Assembly (NCBI GenBank): GCA_030141605.1
Contig: JAQGDQ010000815.1
Location: forward strand, 2,501-66,500
Direction of reading: 5' to 3'
DNA: 64,000 nt
From: Tubiluchus corallicola
Taxonomy: Eukaryota; Priapulida; Priapulimorpha; Priapulimorphida; Tubiluchidae
Shown here: piece by piece, positions 49,601 to 56,390 of the stretch
How the letters are laid out: each line of letters starts with the position of its first letter
How positions within the stretch are numbered: position 1 is the first letter of the stretch
Notes under the pieces: generated by a model
Databases searched by the model: none
Told to the model about the DNA's origin: nothing
What the model saw: the letters and a program-made list of their open reading frames with translations, nothing else
Translations under genes and position numbers: made by a program

Positions 49601-52600
49601 TAGCCCATAGATTTGGACATATGACTGCAAGTAGTACAATTACACACTTGCATTGTTTTCTTAACTCGCCCCTAGATGGCAGTCAAGTACGACTGCAAGT
49701 AGTGCAGTTATACACTTGTATTGTTTGTTTAACTCGCCCCTAGATGGCAGTCAAGTACGACTGCAAGTAGTGCAGTTATACACTTGTATTGTTTGTTTGT
49801 TTAACTCGCCCCTAGATGGCAGTCAAGTACGACTACAAATAGTGCAGTTATACACTTGTATTGTTTGTTTAGCTCGCCCCTAGATGGCAGTCAAGTACGA
49901 CTGCAAGTAGTGCAGTTACACACTTGCGTTGTTTTTTTAACTCGCCCCTAGATGGCAGACAATAATTGCTCAGTCACCAAAGCAACACCAACTTTAGCAA
50001 TGCCCATTCCGGCAGCGTGAAGTTAGAAGCTACAGCAGGCCAATGAACATAGCAGCTGCGTGTCACAATCACCATGGCAACGTGTTGTTTCAGCTAAGCT
50101 GTGGCTTGTTGCTGCGTGAAATTTTACACAATTTTTTTACAAATATCATTAGCACACAGCATTTGCTTGAACAACGTATTCAGTTGGATATTTCATTAGC
50201 TATTTGAAGATGCTGGCTGCTGTTTTTGTTTAGTTAGGCAAATAACTTAACCGTTTGAGAAAAATCTGCCGGTACCCATGAAAAACGCTTCATTTGCTGA
50301 ACAAAACAGCATAAAACACTTTATGTATTTACTGAAAACGCACAAAACCCAAAAATGATCTTGACACAAAAATGTGGTCATTACTGTGAAAGTCATGTTT
50401 GAAGTTGTAGATCACTCACTTGTAGAACAAGAATAAAAAATCTATAATACATATGTGCACTGCACAAAACAGAAAAGTGTTTATTAAACTAAAGACACAT
50501 GAGTAGCATGTCTGCTGTACTGAACACTGAGAATGAGAGAGTCCTGCACTGAACACTGAGAGTTAGAGAGACTAGAAAGTAAAACCAGTCAGTATATATA
50601 GGTATAGGTGTCCTATGCAGACTTGCACAGGCTTCACAACAACCATTACTTTAAAATAGGGAGAGAACCAGTGAATATGCATTCACTGGACTATACAATT
50701 ATACTGGGGGTAAGTAGCTGGTAGAATGTAACAGGATTAGTTCATAGATGGCAGCACAAAATTAAAAATGTCAATTACAACTTCCACAATTACGAAGCTG
50801 AAAAACCCCTCTTAATAGATCCATTGGTTGGTTTTACCTGCAAAGATTCATTGTAACAAAAATTAAGGAATATTTGTGTAAAAAGTGAAATTTATCGATG
50901 ACCAGTAAGTTAATCAGGCACAACAATGAAACTTGTAATTGCATTATTCGCATTAGCTCGAAACTCAGTAAATTTTGGACTTAAATGTATTGGACATTTT
51001 TCAGATGTCTGATCTTGGTGGCGGAATACCTCGGAGTCAGATCGACATGCTGTTTCAGTACATGTATTCAACCGCACCGCGACCTCTACCGGGCAATTCC
51101 GACGTCACCGTACCGCTGGCTGGATACGGATACGGCCTACCTCTGTCCAGGCTGTACGCTCGCTACTTTCAGGGCGACCTGCAGATTTACTCCGTCGAAG
51201 GATACGGCACCGATGCCATGGTTTATCTCAAGGTAACTTTATTGTCTGAACGAATCAAACTTTTCTATCGTTGGCCCAAATGGTTTGTAGTGACGGGCGA
51301 TTTTCAAATTTTCTCATTCAGTTACAAATCTTGTTCTTGTAATTTGAAATCCCGATTAAACTTTTGCGGTAATTTTCTAGTGTTTTAGCCATATTTTCCC
51401 AAACATTGCAGCACTGAAATATAGCCAGGCCACTTTATTTAGGTTATTTGACCTAAATAGCCTAAATAGCTTATTTAGGTTGTTTTTCAGATTTTATTTA
51501 GGTCATTTTAGGTTTTTGTTAAATTAGTGCTGAATTCGATGCCAAAAAGTCAGATTTTTAGGCTGTTATAGTGATATTCATTTATTTTGTTCTTTCATTT
51601 CAACACAGTGAATAAATTGTACCAAATTATTCCTTATCACTATCAGTTATCACATTTTCATCAGTTCAAAAAAACTGTTTTGCTTGGAGGCACCCCCCCC
51701 CCTCCAGGCTGAAGTCTGTCATGCTCTGCTTGTAGCAATCTTTGATTTCCCCAACAATGCTAAAGTCAGCCTCTACAGTAGCAGTTGACAGAGAGAGAGT
51801 TGCATGTCCTCCAGAAAATTCCATCAAGGAAGAGTAGCGATCGAAGTTCTTCCAAGCTTTCTTTAATTAAAACAGCTAACCGTGTCCTAAAATTTCACCC
51901 TAACTTTATTAAGTTTCATAGTTTCCTTCCCAATGAAATCCAAGCTCGAAGTTTGCATAACGAGTAAAACGTTCGAAATCGCGTTCCATACTTTCTTTGG
52001 AAATGTCGCCTTCACATGCGATTTCATCTTATATAAAGTGCCGTGAAAAAGTTAAAAGTATTAGAAAATTAGAGACTGTCTTTCTGTTTTCATGTAAAAC
52101 TGAAATTTGATGAAGTGTGCCATTTTTAACGTTTAAAGTTCAAATAAAAACGTGTCGAAATGCAACATATTGTGCGTACGAGCGAAATAGTCATTTAACT
52201 ATTAAGTACTATAAGCCAGCACAAAACTTTAGATTGCATATTACTCTTGTCAAATGCAAAAGTGAGTTTTGCCTATTTAAAACGGAACAAGTTTAGTTTC
52301 TAACAAGTAAAAGACCTCACTTATTGCCTGTGAACCTTGTTTGATGTTTTTGATATTCTGTGCTAATAACATTTTTGCCGAAGTAAAGCCCCTTCTTTGC
52401 TTTAGGCACTTGAAAGTGAAGCGAACGAGCTAATCCCGGTCTTCAACAAAACGTCGCTGAAGCAATACCGTCAAGGCATCGCGACGCCCGACTGGACGAC
52501 GTCCACCAGCTCCTTCGCCAGTAAATCCTTTAGCGTTGTGGGCGCACGATGTATGCAGGCGTACGCACGAAACGTGCAGTCTGTCGGCCAGGTGGGGAGC

Positions 52601-52603
52601 TAG
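12789..52603 (+). CDS. PDK: Pyruvate dehydrogenase kinase, complete, 11 exons
   Basis: Mitochondrial kinase that phosphorylates the pyruvate dehydrogenase E1-alpha subunit and shuts pyruvate oxidation down (family knowledge). Exons: 12789-12900, 31107-31245, 38817-38888, 40951-41014, 42071-42191, 43627-43713, 45096-45173, 47315-47394, 49049-49147, 51005-51232, 52406-52603; total 1278 bp, 425 aa plus TAG. All introns are GT-AG and in frame. Visible: [19 protein letters not shown] near the N-terminus, [39 protein letters not shown] (regulatory-domain helix with the family histidine), [16 protein letters not shown] (N box), DLGGG at about 287-291 (G1), AGYGYG at about 323-328 (G2), and PDW at about 388-390. 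The N box, G1 and G2 make up the GHKL ATP pocket. The length fits the family (about 400-440). Similarity is to animal PDK1/2/3 rather than the branched-chain kinase. The C-terminal tail after DW is diverged. Confidence 0.96.
14495..14702. repeat. Degenerate (TTCTG)n-type pentanucleotide array
   Basis: Runs of TTCTG, CTCTG, TTTTG and TTCCA units. Pyrimidine-rich plus strand; the reading frames across it (Leu/Phe/Cys/Ser) are low complexity. Confidence 0.8.
15030..15128 (-). pseudogene. 5S rRNA-derived sequence (pseudogene or head of a 5S-type SINE)
   Basis: The reverse complement runs TACTACGGCC, CACGTTGAAAACACCGGTTC, TCGTCTGATCACCGAAGTTA, AGCAACGTAGAGCCTGGTTA and GTACTTGGA, the 5S rRNA sequence through the internal promoter (box A / C-box region). 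The 3' part of 5S is replaced by unrelated sequence that continues to about 14930 and includes CTGTCTCGGAAGACAATGG. This makes a 5S-headed SINE plausible; a functional 5S gene is not supported. Confidence 0.75.
17750..18180 (+). mobile_element. RTE-like LINE fragment (degraded reverse-transcriptase C-terminus)
   Basis: Contains GGTCCCAAGCCCGGATAAAT and AGGAAGGGCATCCGCCTGTA, strings common in RTE-like element tails, then a decayed frame reading [15 protein letters not shown]-like and MRMLRWRDT, and ends GCGACCCCGCATAGGGA. Several frameshifts and stops. No 5' part present. Confidence 0.7.
19751..20330 (+). repeat. Dispersed repeat R11, copy 2
   Basis: Matches copy 1 (6647-7095) and copy 3 (59781-60250) from ACAAAACCGGACCCAATCTT through GTTTGTGATGTCATCA, and shares GAAAAATCATYCTGT with copy 3 near its end. 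Confidence 0.8.
22013..22462 (+). mobile_element. Candidate solo LTR (450 bp)
   Basis: Starts TGTTGTGGAGATCG and ends AACAAAACACAGCA. Flanks GTACG and GTACT are a 4-of-5 match, consistent with a 5-bp duplication. It has TATATAAG at 22137-22144, an AATAAA, and repeated AGAATGTTC motifs upstream of the TATA. About 92 bp at the 3' end are tandemly duplicated (22283-22374 and 22375-22462). No coding region accompanies it. Confidence 0.65.
22752..23143 (+). mobile_element. hAT-like element H3, copy 1 (392 bp)
   Basis: Ends TAGGGGTGAGCATTC and GATGCTAACCCCT; flanks AAAGACAG and AAAAACAG match 7 of 8. The subterminal zones are packed with CGAATTCGAATCGAA-type repeats. Related copies at 44592-44919 and 54808-55186. 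Confidence 0.85.
23381..23834 (+). mobile_element. piggyBac-like non-autonomous element P4, copy 1 (454 bp)
   Basis: Flanked by TTAA at 23377-23380 and 23835-23838. Terminal CCCTTTCAGTCCC pairs with GGGTATGAAAGGG. It contains the palindromes TATCCCACGGGATACA and TATCCCATGGGATACA. No transposase. Inverted copy at 60677-61134. Confidence 0.85.
24324..24928 (+). mobile_element. Foldback element F8, copy 1 (605 bp)
   Basis: Starts TATAGGTTTTACATGTCAAA and ends in its complement TTTGACGTGTAAAACCTATA. Both arms are built of short units of CAAATGT(A/G) with GTAACT or GTAAGT spacers, read one way on the left and the other way on the right. The right arm has an internal direct duplication of about 84 bp. 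Shorter relative at 63367-63678. Confidence 0.85.
25740..25890 (+). repeat. LINE-type 3' tail
   Basis: Shares CACTGGACGCATTTG, an acc/tcaacagtgttttt pattern and a terminal TAATGACAAATAAAGA with the tails at 39050-39480 and 40080-40870. Only the non-coding end is present. Confidence 0.5.
26064..26712. repeat. Minisatellite, about 92-bp unit, about 7 copies
   Basis: Unit landmarks: CCATTCCATCATGTCTACTA, ACCCTAACCATTCTTTCATT and CACTCATCCTCTCCTC. The 185-codon frame through it arises from the repeat and is not a gene. Each unit contains CTAACCCTAACC, which resembles telomeric repeats but is only part of the unit. Confidence 0.93.
27526..28199 (+). mobile_element. Element M2, copy C
   Basis: Starts TTTAAGGGACAAGAAAGGGG and ends TTTTCTTGTCCTTCGA. 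Collinear with copies A and B. Confidence 0.85.
29730..29860 (+). repeat. Internal fragment of element M2
   Basis: AATAGGTAAATGTCACCGAC, CTCCAGGGTGCGCC and GATACAGTAATTTAAGATTT match the middle of M2, with an internal deletion. No termini. Confidence 0.65.
29889..30272. repeat. Nested palindrome with TATA/TGTA core
   Basis: The left arm, from CATTGAAATGTAAGCCCC through GAAAATGTTCACATACATA, is found inverted twice: once immediately (29936-30126, near-perfect, centred near 30031) and again at 30127-30272, which completes the outer arm ending GGGGCTTACATTTCAATG. The core is alternating pyrimidine/purine ATGTATATA. Confidence 0.88.
30285..30354. repeat. (GT)n/(GTGC)n microsatellite
   Basis: Alternating GT with GTGC interruptions, directly beside the nested palindrome. 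Confidence 0.95.
31107..31245 (+). CDS. PDK: PDK exon 2
   Basis: Encodes [45 protein letters not shown] and part of Trp; acceptor ttctag, donor TG|gtacgt. Confidence 0.95.
31604..32296 (+). mobile_element. Element M2, copy D
   Basis: Starts TTTAAAGGACAAGAAAAG and ends TTTTCTTGTGCTTTAAG. Full-length member in duplication unit 1. Confidence 0.87.
32853..33252 (+). mobile_element. hAT-like element H9 in unit 1 (400 bp, GC-rich)
   Basis: Begins CAGGGCCTATTTCA and ends TGAAATGGGCCCTG, with a perfect 8-bp duplication AGCAGATG at 32845-32852 and 33253-33260. Two clusters of GAGGCCCCNGGG lie near the ends. Its 64-codon frame is not a recognised gene. Confidence 0.9.
33271..33381 (-). CDS. EGF-like domain exon, unit 1
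   Basis: A single intact EGF-like module: [20 protein letters not shown] and [15 protein letters not shown], six cysteines in EGF spacing with the YTGRNC end. The exon is 111 bp with phase 1 at both ends (acceptor cttatag, donor ATAG|gtgaat), the usual unit of exon shuffling. No other exons of its gene were recognised nearby except the broken one at 33499-33617, so it is a gene fragment or part of a large antisense gene in PDK intron 2. Confidence 0.75.
   Translation of the reverse strand: MLAIVLLTLVLMVAARLKLITTPASAMLAIRGVTAA
33499..33617 (-). pseudogene. Frameshifted EGF-like exon, unit 1
   Basis: Begins [10 protein letters not shown] after acceptor cacag and ends with a GAGATAG|gtaaat donor, but a run of six C and an extra T near AATTCCTGG disrupt the frame. 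CVNGYC and NNYTC remain readable in a shifted frame. The same lesions are in unit 2. Confidence 0.75.
33715..33868 (-). repeat. Truncated M2 fragment at duplication junction
   Basis: Reverse-oriented M2 interior (GTTTAGATAACATTCTGTAA, TACTGTATCTTGTCAATAAG, ACCCTGGAGGGTGAG), cut off where unit 2 begins. Confidence 0.85.
33998..34679 (+). mobile_element. Element M2, copy E
   Basis: Duplication partner of copy D with the same ends; differs by scattered substitutions and a small deletion near 34446. Confidence 0.87.
35236..35635 (+). mobile_element. hAT-like element H9 in unit 2
   Basis: Copy of 32853-33252 at 2383 bp offset, including the same flanking AGCAGATG duplication, so it was carried by the tandem duplication. 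The end reads TGAAATAGGCCCTG, a better match to the other terminus than in unit 1. Confidence 0.9.
35654..35764 (-). CDS. EGF-like domain exon, unit 2
   Basis: Same module as at 33271-33381 with intact frame and the same splice sites; one visible change (GCATCACAG versus GCATCGCAG on the plus strand). Confidence 0.72.
   Translation of the reverse strand: MLAIVLLTLVLMVAARLKLITTPASVMLAIRGVTAA
35882..36000 (-). pseudogene. Frameshifted EGF-like exon, unit 2
   Basis: Partner of 33499-33617, with the same six-C run and extra T. It reads ATATGTAATTCC where unit 1 reads TTATGCAATTCC. Confidence 0.72.
36080..36576 (-). mobile_element. Element M2, copy F (3' truncated, inverted)
   Basis: Reverse orientation: runs from internal sequence (AAATAAGTTTAGATAACATT) to the terminal CCATTTCTTGTCCTTCAAA. 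Missing the other third. Together with copies D and E it makes inverted M2 pairs inside intron 2. Confidence 0.83.
37505..38130. repeat. Possible element with an amplified end: about 58-bp unit x 4
   Basis: Four tandem copies at about 37905-38125 of GTGCTTGCTCCCCCTAACTT plus AGAACCTGGCTACGCCCC. A related inverted string (TAGTGACGTAGC, GGGGGGGAGCAAGC) lies at 37508-37540, so the array may be the multiplied end of one inverted-repeat element. A TA microsatellite lies at 37587-37608. Confidence 0.6.
38817..38888 (+). CDS. PDK: PDK exon 3
   Basis: Encodes [23 protein letters not shown] split over the exon; acceptor ttccag, donor AG|gtaagc. It matches the SWY.QS...L.F..I segment of PDKs. Confidence 0.9.
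39050..39480 (+). mobile_element. LINE 3' fragment
   Basis: A short decayed frame includes [11 protein letters not shown], the WNSLP motif found near the C-terminus of CR1/Jockey-type proteins, followed by a non-coding tail ending TAATGGCAAATAAAGATTA and TA repeats. Confidence 0.6.
39515..40025 (+). mobile_element. Tc1/mariner/pogo-like non-autonomous element T6 (511 bp)
   Basis: CAGTATTGTCCGCATAACTC at the left and GAGTTACGCGGAGTTTACTG at the right, flanked by TA at 39513-39514 and 40026-40027. Interior rich in TTTGAGTTA repeats. A truncated relative is at 62768-62910. Confidence 0.8.
40080..40870 (+). mobile_element. LINE 3' fragment, split by a hAT-like element
   Basis: The frame [15 protein letters not shown] (40170-40225) resumes after the nested element as [14 protein letters not shown] and stop, then a tail ending ATGGCAAATAAAGATG. 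Same family as 39050-39480. Confidence 0.65.
40226..40519 (+). mobile_element. hAT-like element H10 (294 bp)
   Basis: Begins CAGTGGTTCCCAAAGT and ends TTTGGGAACCACTG, with a perfect 8-bp duplication CATTAACC at 40218-40225 and 40520-40527. It interrupts a LINE tail. Confidence 0.93.
40951..41014 (+). CDS. PDK: PDK exon 4
   Basis: Encodes [20 protein letters not shown] plus Gln; acceptor gtgcag, donor CAG|gtacag, phase 0. The RNRH.NVV.TMAQ string is characteristic of PDKs. Confidence 0.95.
42071..42191 (+). CDS. PDK: PDK exon 5
   Basis: Encodes [20 protein letters not shown] and [20 protein letters not shown]; acceptor tttcag, donor A|gtaagt. Confidence 0.96.
43627..43713 (+). CDS. PDK: PDK exon 6
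   Basis: Encodes [20 protein letters not shown] and CDVLAVVR; acceptor gtttcag, donor G|gtaagg. The insert between LLFG and HIGSI is shorter than in vertebrate PDK1. Confidence 0.95.
44592..44919 (+). mobile_element. hAT-like element H3, copy 2 (328 bp)
   Basis: TAGGGGTGAGCGTTC at the left and GATACTCACCCCTA at the right; flanks ATTGACAC and ACTGACAC match 7 of 8. In PDK intron 6. Confidence 0.87.
45096..45173 (+). CDS. PDK: PDK exon 7
   Basis: Encodes [20 protein letters not shown] and IEVSN; acceptor ttttcag, donor G|gtgagt. Confidence 0.95.
45258..46282. mobile_element. Possible hAT-like element bracketing the 25-bp array
   Basis: CAGAGATGTGTGTGCC at the left and GGTCTGCTCATCTCTG at the right are inverted over about 9 bases. 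Flanks AATCATAT and GACGATAT agree at only 5 of 8. Tentative. Confidence 0.35.
45485..46108. repeat. Minisatellite, 25-bp unit, about 25 copies
   Basis: Unit AGTTACTCAGTAACTGGCTT CACAT with TTTCACAC and GCTGCACA variants; each unit is nearly self-complementary (GTTACTCAGTAAC). Some units lack one base (TAGTTCTCAG). No unique spacers. Confidence 0.95.
46763..47242 (+). mobile_element. hAT-like element H1, copy 3 (480 bp)
   Basis: Same orientation as copy 1. Begins CAGGGGTGTGCAAATTGCGG, ends TTTGCACACCCCTG; flanks GTCTATAA and TTCTATAA match 7 of 8. It ends 72 bp before PDK exon 8. Confidence 0.9.
47315..47394 (+). CDS. PDK: PDK exon 8 (start of N box)
   Basis: Encodes [20 protein letters not shown] and LFELFK; acceptor tttctag, donor AAG|gtatga. 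It holds the His and Glu that the family uses in catalysis (YHMLFE). Confidence 0.95.
47626..47771. repeat. Near-perfect palindrome, arms about 65 bp
   Basis: AAATTAGTGAATATGCTGCT...CACACATATTTTCAATTAA is followed after a loop of about 10 bases by its inverse ending AGCAGCATATTCACTAATTT. Few mismatches (AATAGATG versus ATATATTG). In PDK intron 8. Confidence 0.92.
47925..48960. repeat. Minisatellite, 55-bp unit, about 19 copies
   Basis: Unit: GTTCATAGCATTTCCTTTCC, CCTTGTTTGTCCAACATACG, TGTGTTTTCCAATAT. Copies vary at CTTG/CATG and TTCC/TTCG positions. In PDK intron 8, between the palindrome and exon 9. Confidence 0.95.
49049..49147 (+). CDS. PDK: PDK exon 9
   Basis: Encodes [20 protein letters not shown] and [13 protein letters not shown], completing the N box. 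The donor AAG|gtaact is followed after four bases by an M2 element. Confidence 0.95.
49151..49485 (-). mobile_element. Element M2, copy G (internally deleted, inverted)
   Basis: Starts AAAGCACAAAAATCC and ends GATTTCTTGTCCTTTGA, keeping both terminal repeats but only about 335 bp. It begins four bases after the PDK exon 9 donor GTAACT region. Confidence 0.8.
49623..49965. repeat. Minisatellite, about 68-bp unit, 5 copies
   Basis: Unit: AACTCGCCCCTAGATGGCAG, TCAAGTACGACTGCAAGTAG, TGCAGTTATACACTTGTATT, GTTTGTTT. In PDK intron 9. Confidence 0.92.
49966..51004 (+). other. PDK intron 9, remaining sequence
   Basis: About 1 kb with no exon or repeat that I recognise, apart from a short direct repeat GAACACTGAGARTKAGAGAG at about 50522-50570. 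Confidence 0.5.
51005..51232 (+). CDS. PDK: PDK exon 10 (G1 and G2 boxes)
   Basis: Encodes [49 protein letters not shown] and [20 protein letters not shown]: both glycine-rich ATP-lid motifs. Acceptor ttttcag, donor AAG|gtaact. Confidence 0.97.
52406..52603 (+). CDS. PDK: PDK exon 11 (stop codon)
   Basis: Encodes [20 protein letters not shown], then GIATPDWTT and a Ser-rich, diverged tail ending QVGS and TAG. Acceptor ctttag. No consensus AATAAA was located right after the stop. Confidence 0.9.
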   Translation, partial: ALESEANELIPVFNKTSLKQYRQGIATPDWTTSTSSFASKSFSVVGARCMQAYARNVQSVGQVGS

Positions 52604-52929
52604 TCAAGAAGTGTTATGAGATGTTGTTATTTGTTAACTTGTCTGTTTGGAATATGTACAATGAGGGCCTGGGATGTGATGCAAGAGTCTGTCTTCTGTA
52701 GCGAAACAACGTTTTCCATCATCATTCAGATGAAGTGTTACGACAATACAAAAAATGGTCTTTTACTAACCTCAGTTTTTAGCACATTCTAGCTATCTGT
52801 ATCAAAAGCCCACAGAATGTTACATGTCACGTTACACATTTCAAGGCCACTTGCTAAAGGTCAGTACATCACAAAAAAGCAAGAAAAGACGACGAATTCA
52901 TTTGCATTTTTTCTGCAGCACTTGCATAA

Positions 52930-53134
52930 CGGCGCGTTCACACTAGAGAGGTTTCTATCGTGAGTTCCTCTCTGAGAGTAAACTCACAAGTGTGAACGGC
53001 TTTGCTAGAACTATCACGAGTTTTGTTGACTGTCAGCTCGTGGTTACTCTCGGCGACTTTGCAAAAATTCGCAACGCCTCTTCCACACTCGGAAGTTTAC
53101 TCTCAGGGAGAAAACTTGTTAGTGTGAACTCGCC
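52930..53134 (+). mobile_element. Short inverted-terminus element (about 205 bp)
   Basis: CGGCGCGTTCACACTAGAGA at the left and TTAGTGTGAACTCGCC at the right. Further inverted segments inside (GAGAGTAAACTC / GTTTACTCTC). Flanks CATAA and ATAAG. Superfamily unclear. Confidence 0.7.
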
Positions 53135-54807
53135 ATAAGGTTTGAAACCCGTAATACTGTACTAAACGTATAATAGTCGTAACTGCAGTAGTAAAACAGA
53201 ACTAGGTCTAGTTAATCACAAGACTTATGTAACATAAACAAAGGCTACCTATTGTTAGAAGTGATTTCGCAGTTGTTATACCAGCTAACGTTGCGTTATT
53301 AATTGCTTAAGTTTGCATCGCCTTTACTGTTTTGCTAGTTTGTCTGTTCTTCGATACATTTACCTATGGCAGCTGTTTGTGCTTTTATAATTTATGCGTC
53401 TGGACGAAAACATATCAAAAGGAGATGATTCAGGCCCGAGAATCCGCGAATTTTCTTCTTTTTTTTTTGGCGAGTCCGATTCTTGGATACAGATTAAGGA
53501 TCTAAATGATGACCAGCGCAACCCCCCTGGGGAATTGTGGTATTCAGGATAAATGCATATTTGTGTTTTCTAGAGTAAACGGTTATTAATGAAAAGTATC
53601 CAAAAGTTCCGACTTGTCATGTTTGCGACATCATATGTATGTAGCTTGAAACGTTGAAAACACATTTACCTATAGCTTTAGGTACATCATGCTTCTATTA
53701 GTCAGCAACATACTTATGTGTTCTAAAGTGCATGAGTATCAATGAAAAGTGTGGTCAAAGCTTTTGGTTGTTGATGTCGTATGTAGTTATTATGACGGCA
53801 TATATGTATATTGCCGTCATACTTATATATATATCATTTTTATTCGTACCCTTTTAGTGGTACAATCACATCAAGTAAACAAACAGATCAACAAGCAAAA
53901 TAACATTAATTAACAAGATTAGTAAGCAATGTGAATATGTACAATTAAGTGAGAGTAAGATATGTTAGTATGGCGTACAACTGATTCCTGTCAAAAAAAT
54001 CAAAACAATTACGTTCTAGTGCCCATATAAGTTCTTTAATGAAATTTACAGTCCGTATTTGTTCATTGCTGGCATTACTTCTTACATCTAATGTACAAGA
54101 AAAAACTTTAGAAAAAAAAATTTCATTTGTGTAAAAAGTTTACACAATGTCCAAAGGGCGTGAAAACTGTTGTATAGTATACGTACATGTTTGTATGAGC
54201 TGATAATACAATTACATGCTCAAAAGTGAAAGGTTATGAGTGAAGACTGTGTTTTTTTTTAAATTCTTGCAGCCATGTTGGCTGCCATCTTGAATATCTC
54301 AAATTCCCCAAGATGTCGCATTGGTCATGATTCTGATCCTTAATCAGCTGGTTATCGGGACTCAGAATCTGCAAAAACCATCCTGCGGACCCCCCACCCC
54401 GGCAAGAACTCACCCCGGTACTAGTTGTAGTGAAAATTTTGTAGTAGCACAAAAGAGTGCTGAAGAATTTGCTAACTGTTATTAAGTTTGCACGAAGCCA
54501 TGTGCTTAAGGATGGATGCTGCGAACTTATCTTTATAAATTATGCTGTTATCTCTTGCTCGCTACTTGTGCCCCCTGGTGGATGAACTTTTTATTTATTA
54601 CATATCTGTAATATGTATTAGAGGTTTTTCTTAGCTCAGCTGCTTGCGAGAGTAAGGATCTCTTCATTCGCTGAACCTTCAAGAAGCCAATTTAGGTTTT
54701 TATGATTTTTTTTGCATAAACAAGTGACTTTGAACGAAACAGTACAACACTATTTTTGCTAGTGTAGCTTCCTTAGATGAACTGTCTCGTTGAAACTTAC
54801 TTGTGAT

Positions 54808-55186
54808 TAGGGGTGAGCATCGAACGTTCGAGTTCGATTCGAATGAGATTTTTAGTTCAAATTCGATTCGAACTTAAAACTATAAATTTAAATACTTCAC
54901 CACTTCAATCAGGTACGTTCTTTACCATTAAAATGTTTGAAACATCTTGCAATTAGTACAATTTAGTTGTGATTTCTCTACACAATTTTAAACAAACTAA
55001 TAGTGGTTTTACTGCAGATTAAAATCAAGCATGTACTATGCATCATCTTTGTAAGACTAATTTTTACTGGTGGTTCGAAAACTTGTTCGAAAATCTTTCA
55101 ATCTCAATTCAAATTTGATTCGAATTCGAAAGTCACAAATTCGATTCAACTCTAATTCGCTTTCTGGTAGAGAATGATCACCCCTT
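54808..55186 (-). mobile_element. hAT-like element H3, copy 3 (379 bp)
   Basis: Inverted relative to copies 1 and 2. Begins TAGGGGTGAGCATCGAACG and ends AGAATGATCACCCCTT, with a perfect 8-bp duplication CTTGTGAT at 54800-54807 and 55187-55194. Confidence 0.9.
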
Positions 55187-56390
55187 CTTGTGATGCAGAT
55201 TTCATTTGAACTTTGAAGATTCCATGTGTAGAAAGTAACTATAAACATGCTATTGAGTATAGACAGAAATATTTTCAATATTCGGGAGAATTCCTGGAGT
55301 TCACGAAGGATGGTCCTTGGCATTGTTCTTCGATAGGTAGGCATTGATGCTATCATTTTTGGTGGCATTTGCAAGAGCTTTTTAGGCATATCTGAAATGC
55401 GTTTAGGTGCTATTAACATGATGTAACTGTTAGATGATAGATGTACTGTATTTTGGTACTCGTCTTTATAATAGTGTTTTATGGACAACAATGTCGCTGC
55501 GAAATCTACTTGCATTAATTGCTTCTGCTTTTTCTACCTGCTGATGTACAATTATATGTTTGTAAATATGTAACTATTGCCTTTGTATAATCTTTTATTT
55601 GCAGTATATTACTTGTAGTAAGTATGCATTATAGGTCTATGAAGCCAGCAGCCTTACAGTGAAGCCAAATAATGAATGTTAGCAATTATGCTTTTTTGTA
55701 AGAGTGTTCTTAACGTCTCAACTTATATCATTCTTGTAACTAGTGACAAGTTTTTCAAAGAATTTTACTTAGGTAAGTTTCAATGGCTAGTTTTGGTTTT
55801 ACTGATATACCATAAATCTTTTTGTACGTTATCCCACAAAGTTAATTCAAAGATTTGTTCATCCATATTGGTTCAGTTGGCTGTCTTGGAAAAATTGTAA
55901 CTACTTTGAGAAATTCATAAAATAAACGTTATTTGATGTTAGAAAATGATAATAAAATACCATTTTCATGTTGACAAAAAGTTCTTTTGTTGGTATTTTT
56001 CCTGTGTTGTCTTTAAAACACATTAAAGTTTCACAAAGCCTGTTATTACGTGACTGGAAAACGTTTGCAATCTGAAAGAAAGAACTCTTACTGTAATTGT
56101 AATTTTGTCTCTTAAGCACAGTAATGTGTGTAAAACCAGGAACCAAAAAGACTACATTAGTGCAGAGGTATTTGTCGTATATTGGAATTGTGCAAAGAAT
56201 AATTCGAAATTAATATCATATCTTACCTTTCAAAATCTGGTTGTACATCCTGTTATTAATTTTATAAAATTAACACTTCTCACCGTAAAGGACTCCTAGA
56301 AGTACGAACCAATCGAAATTTAATTCTGTTTAACTGTTAACGCATTATAGTAAAGATAATGTTGCCTTACTGTTACTGTATAAGTTATTA

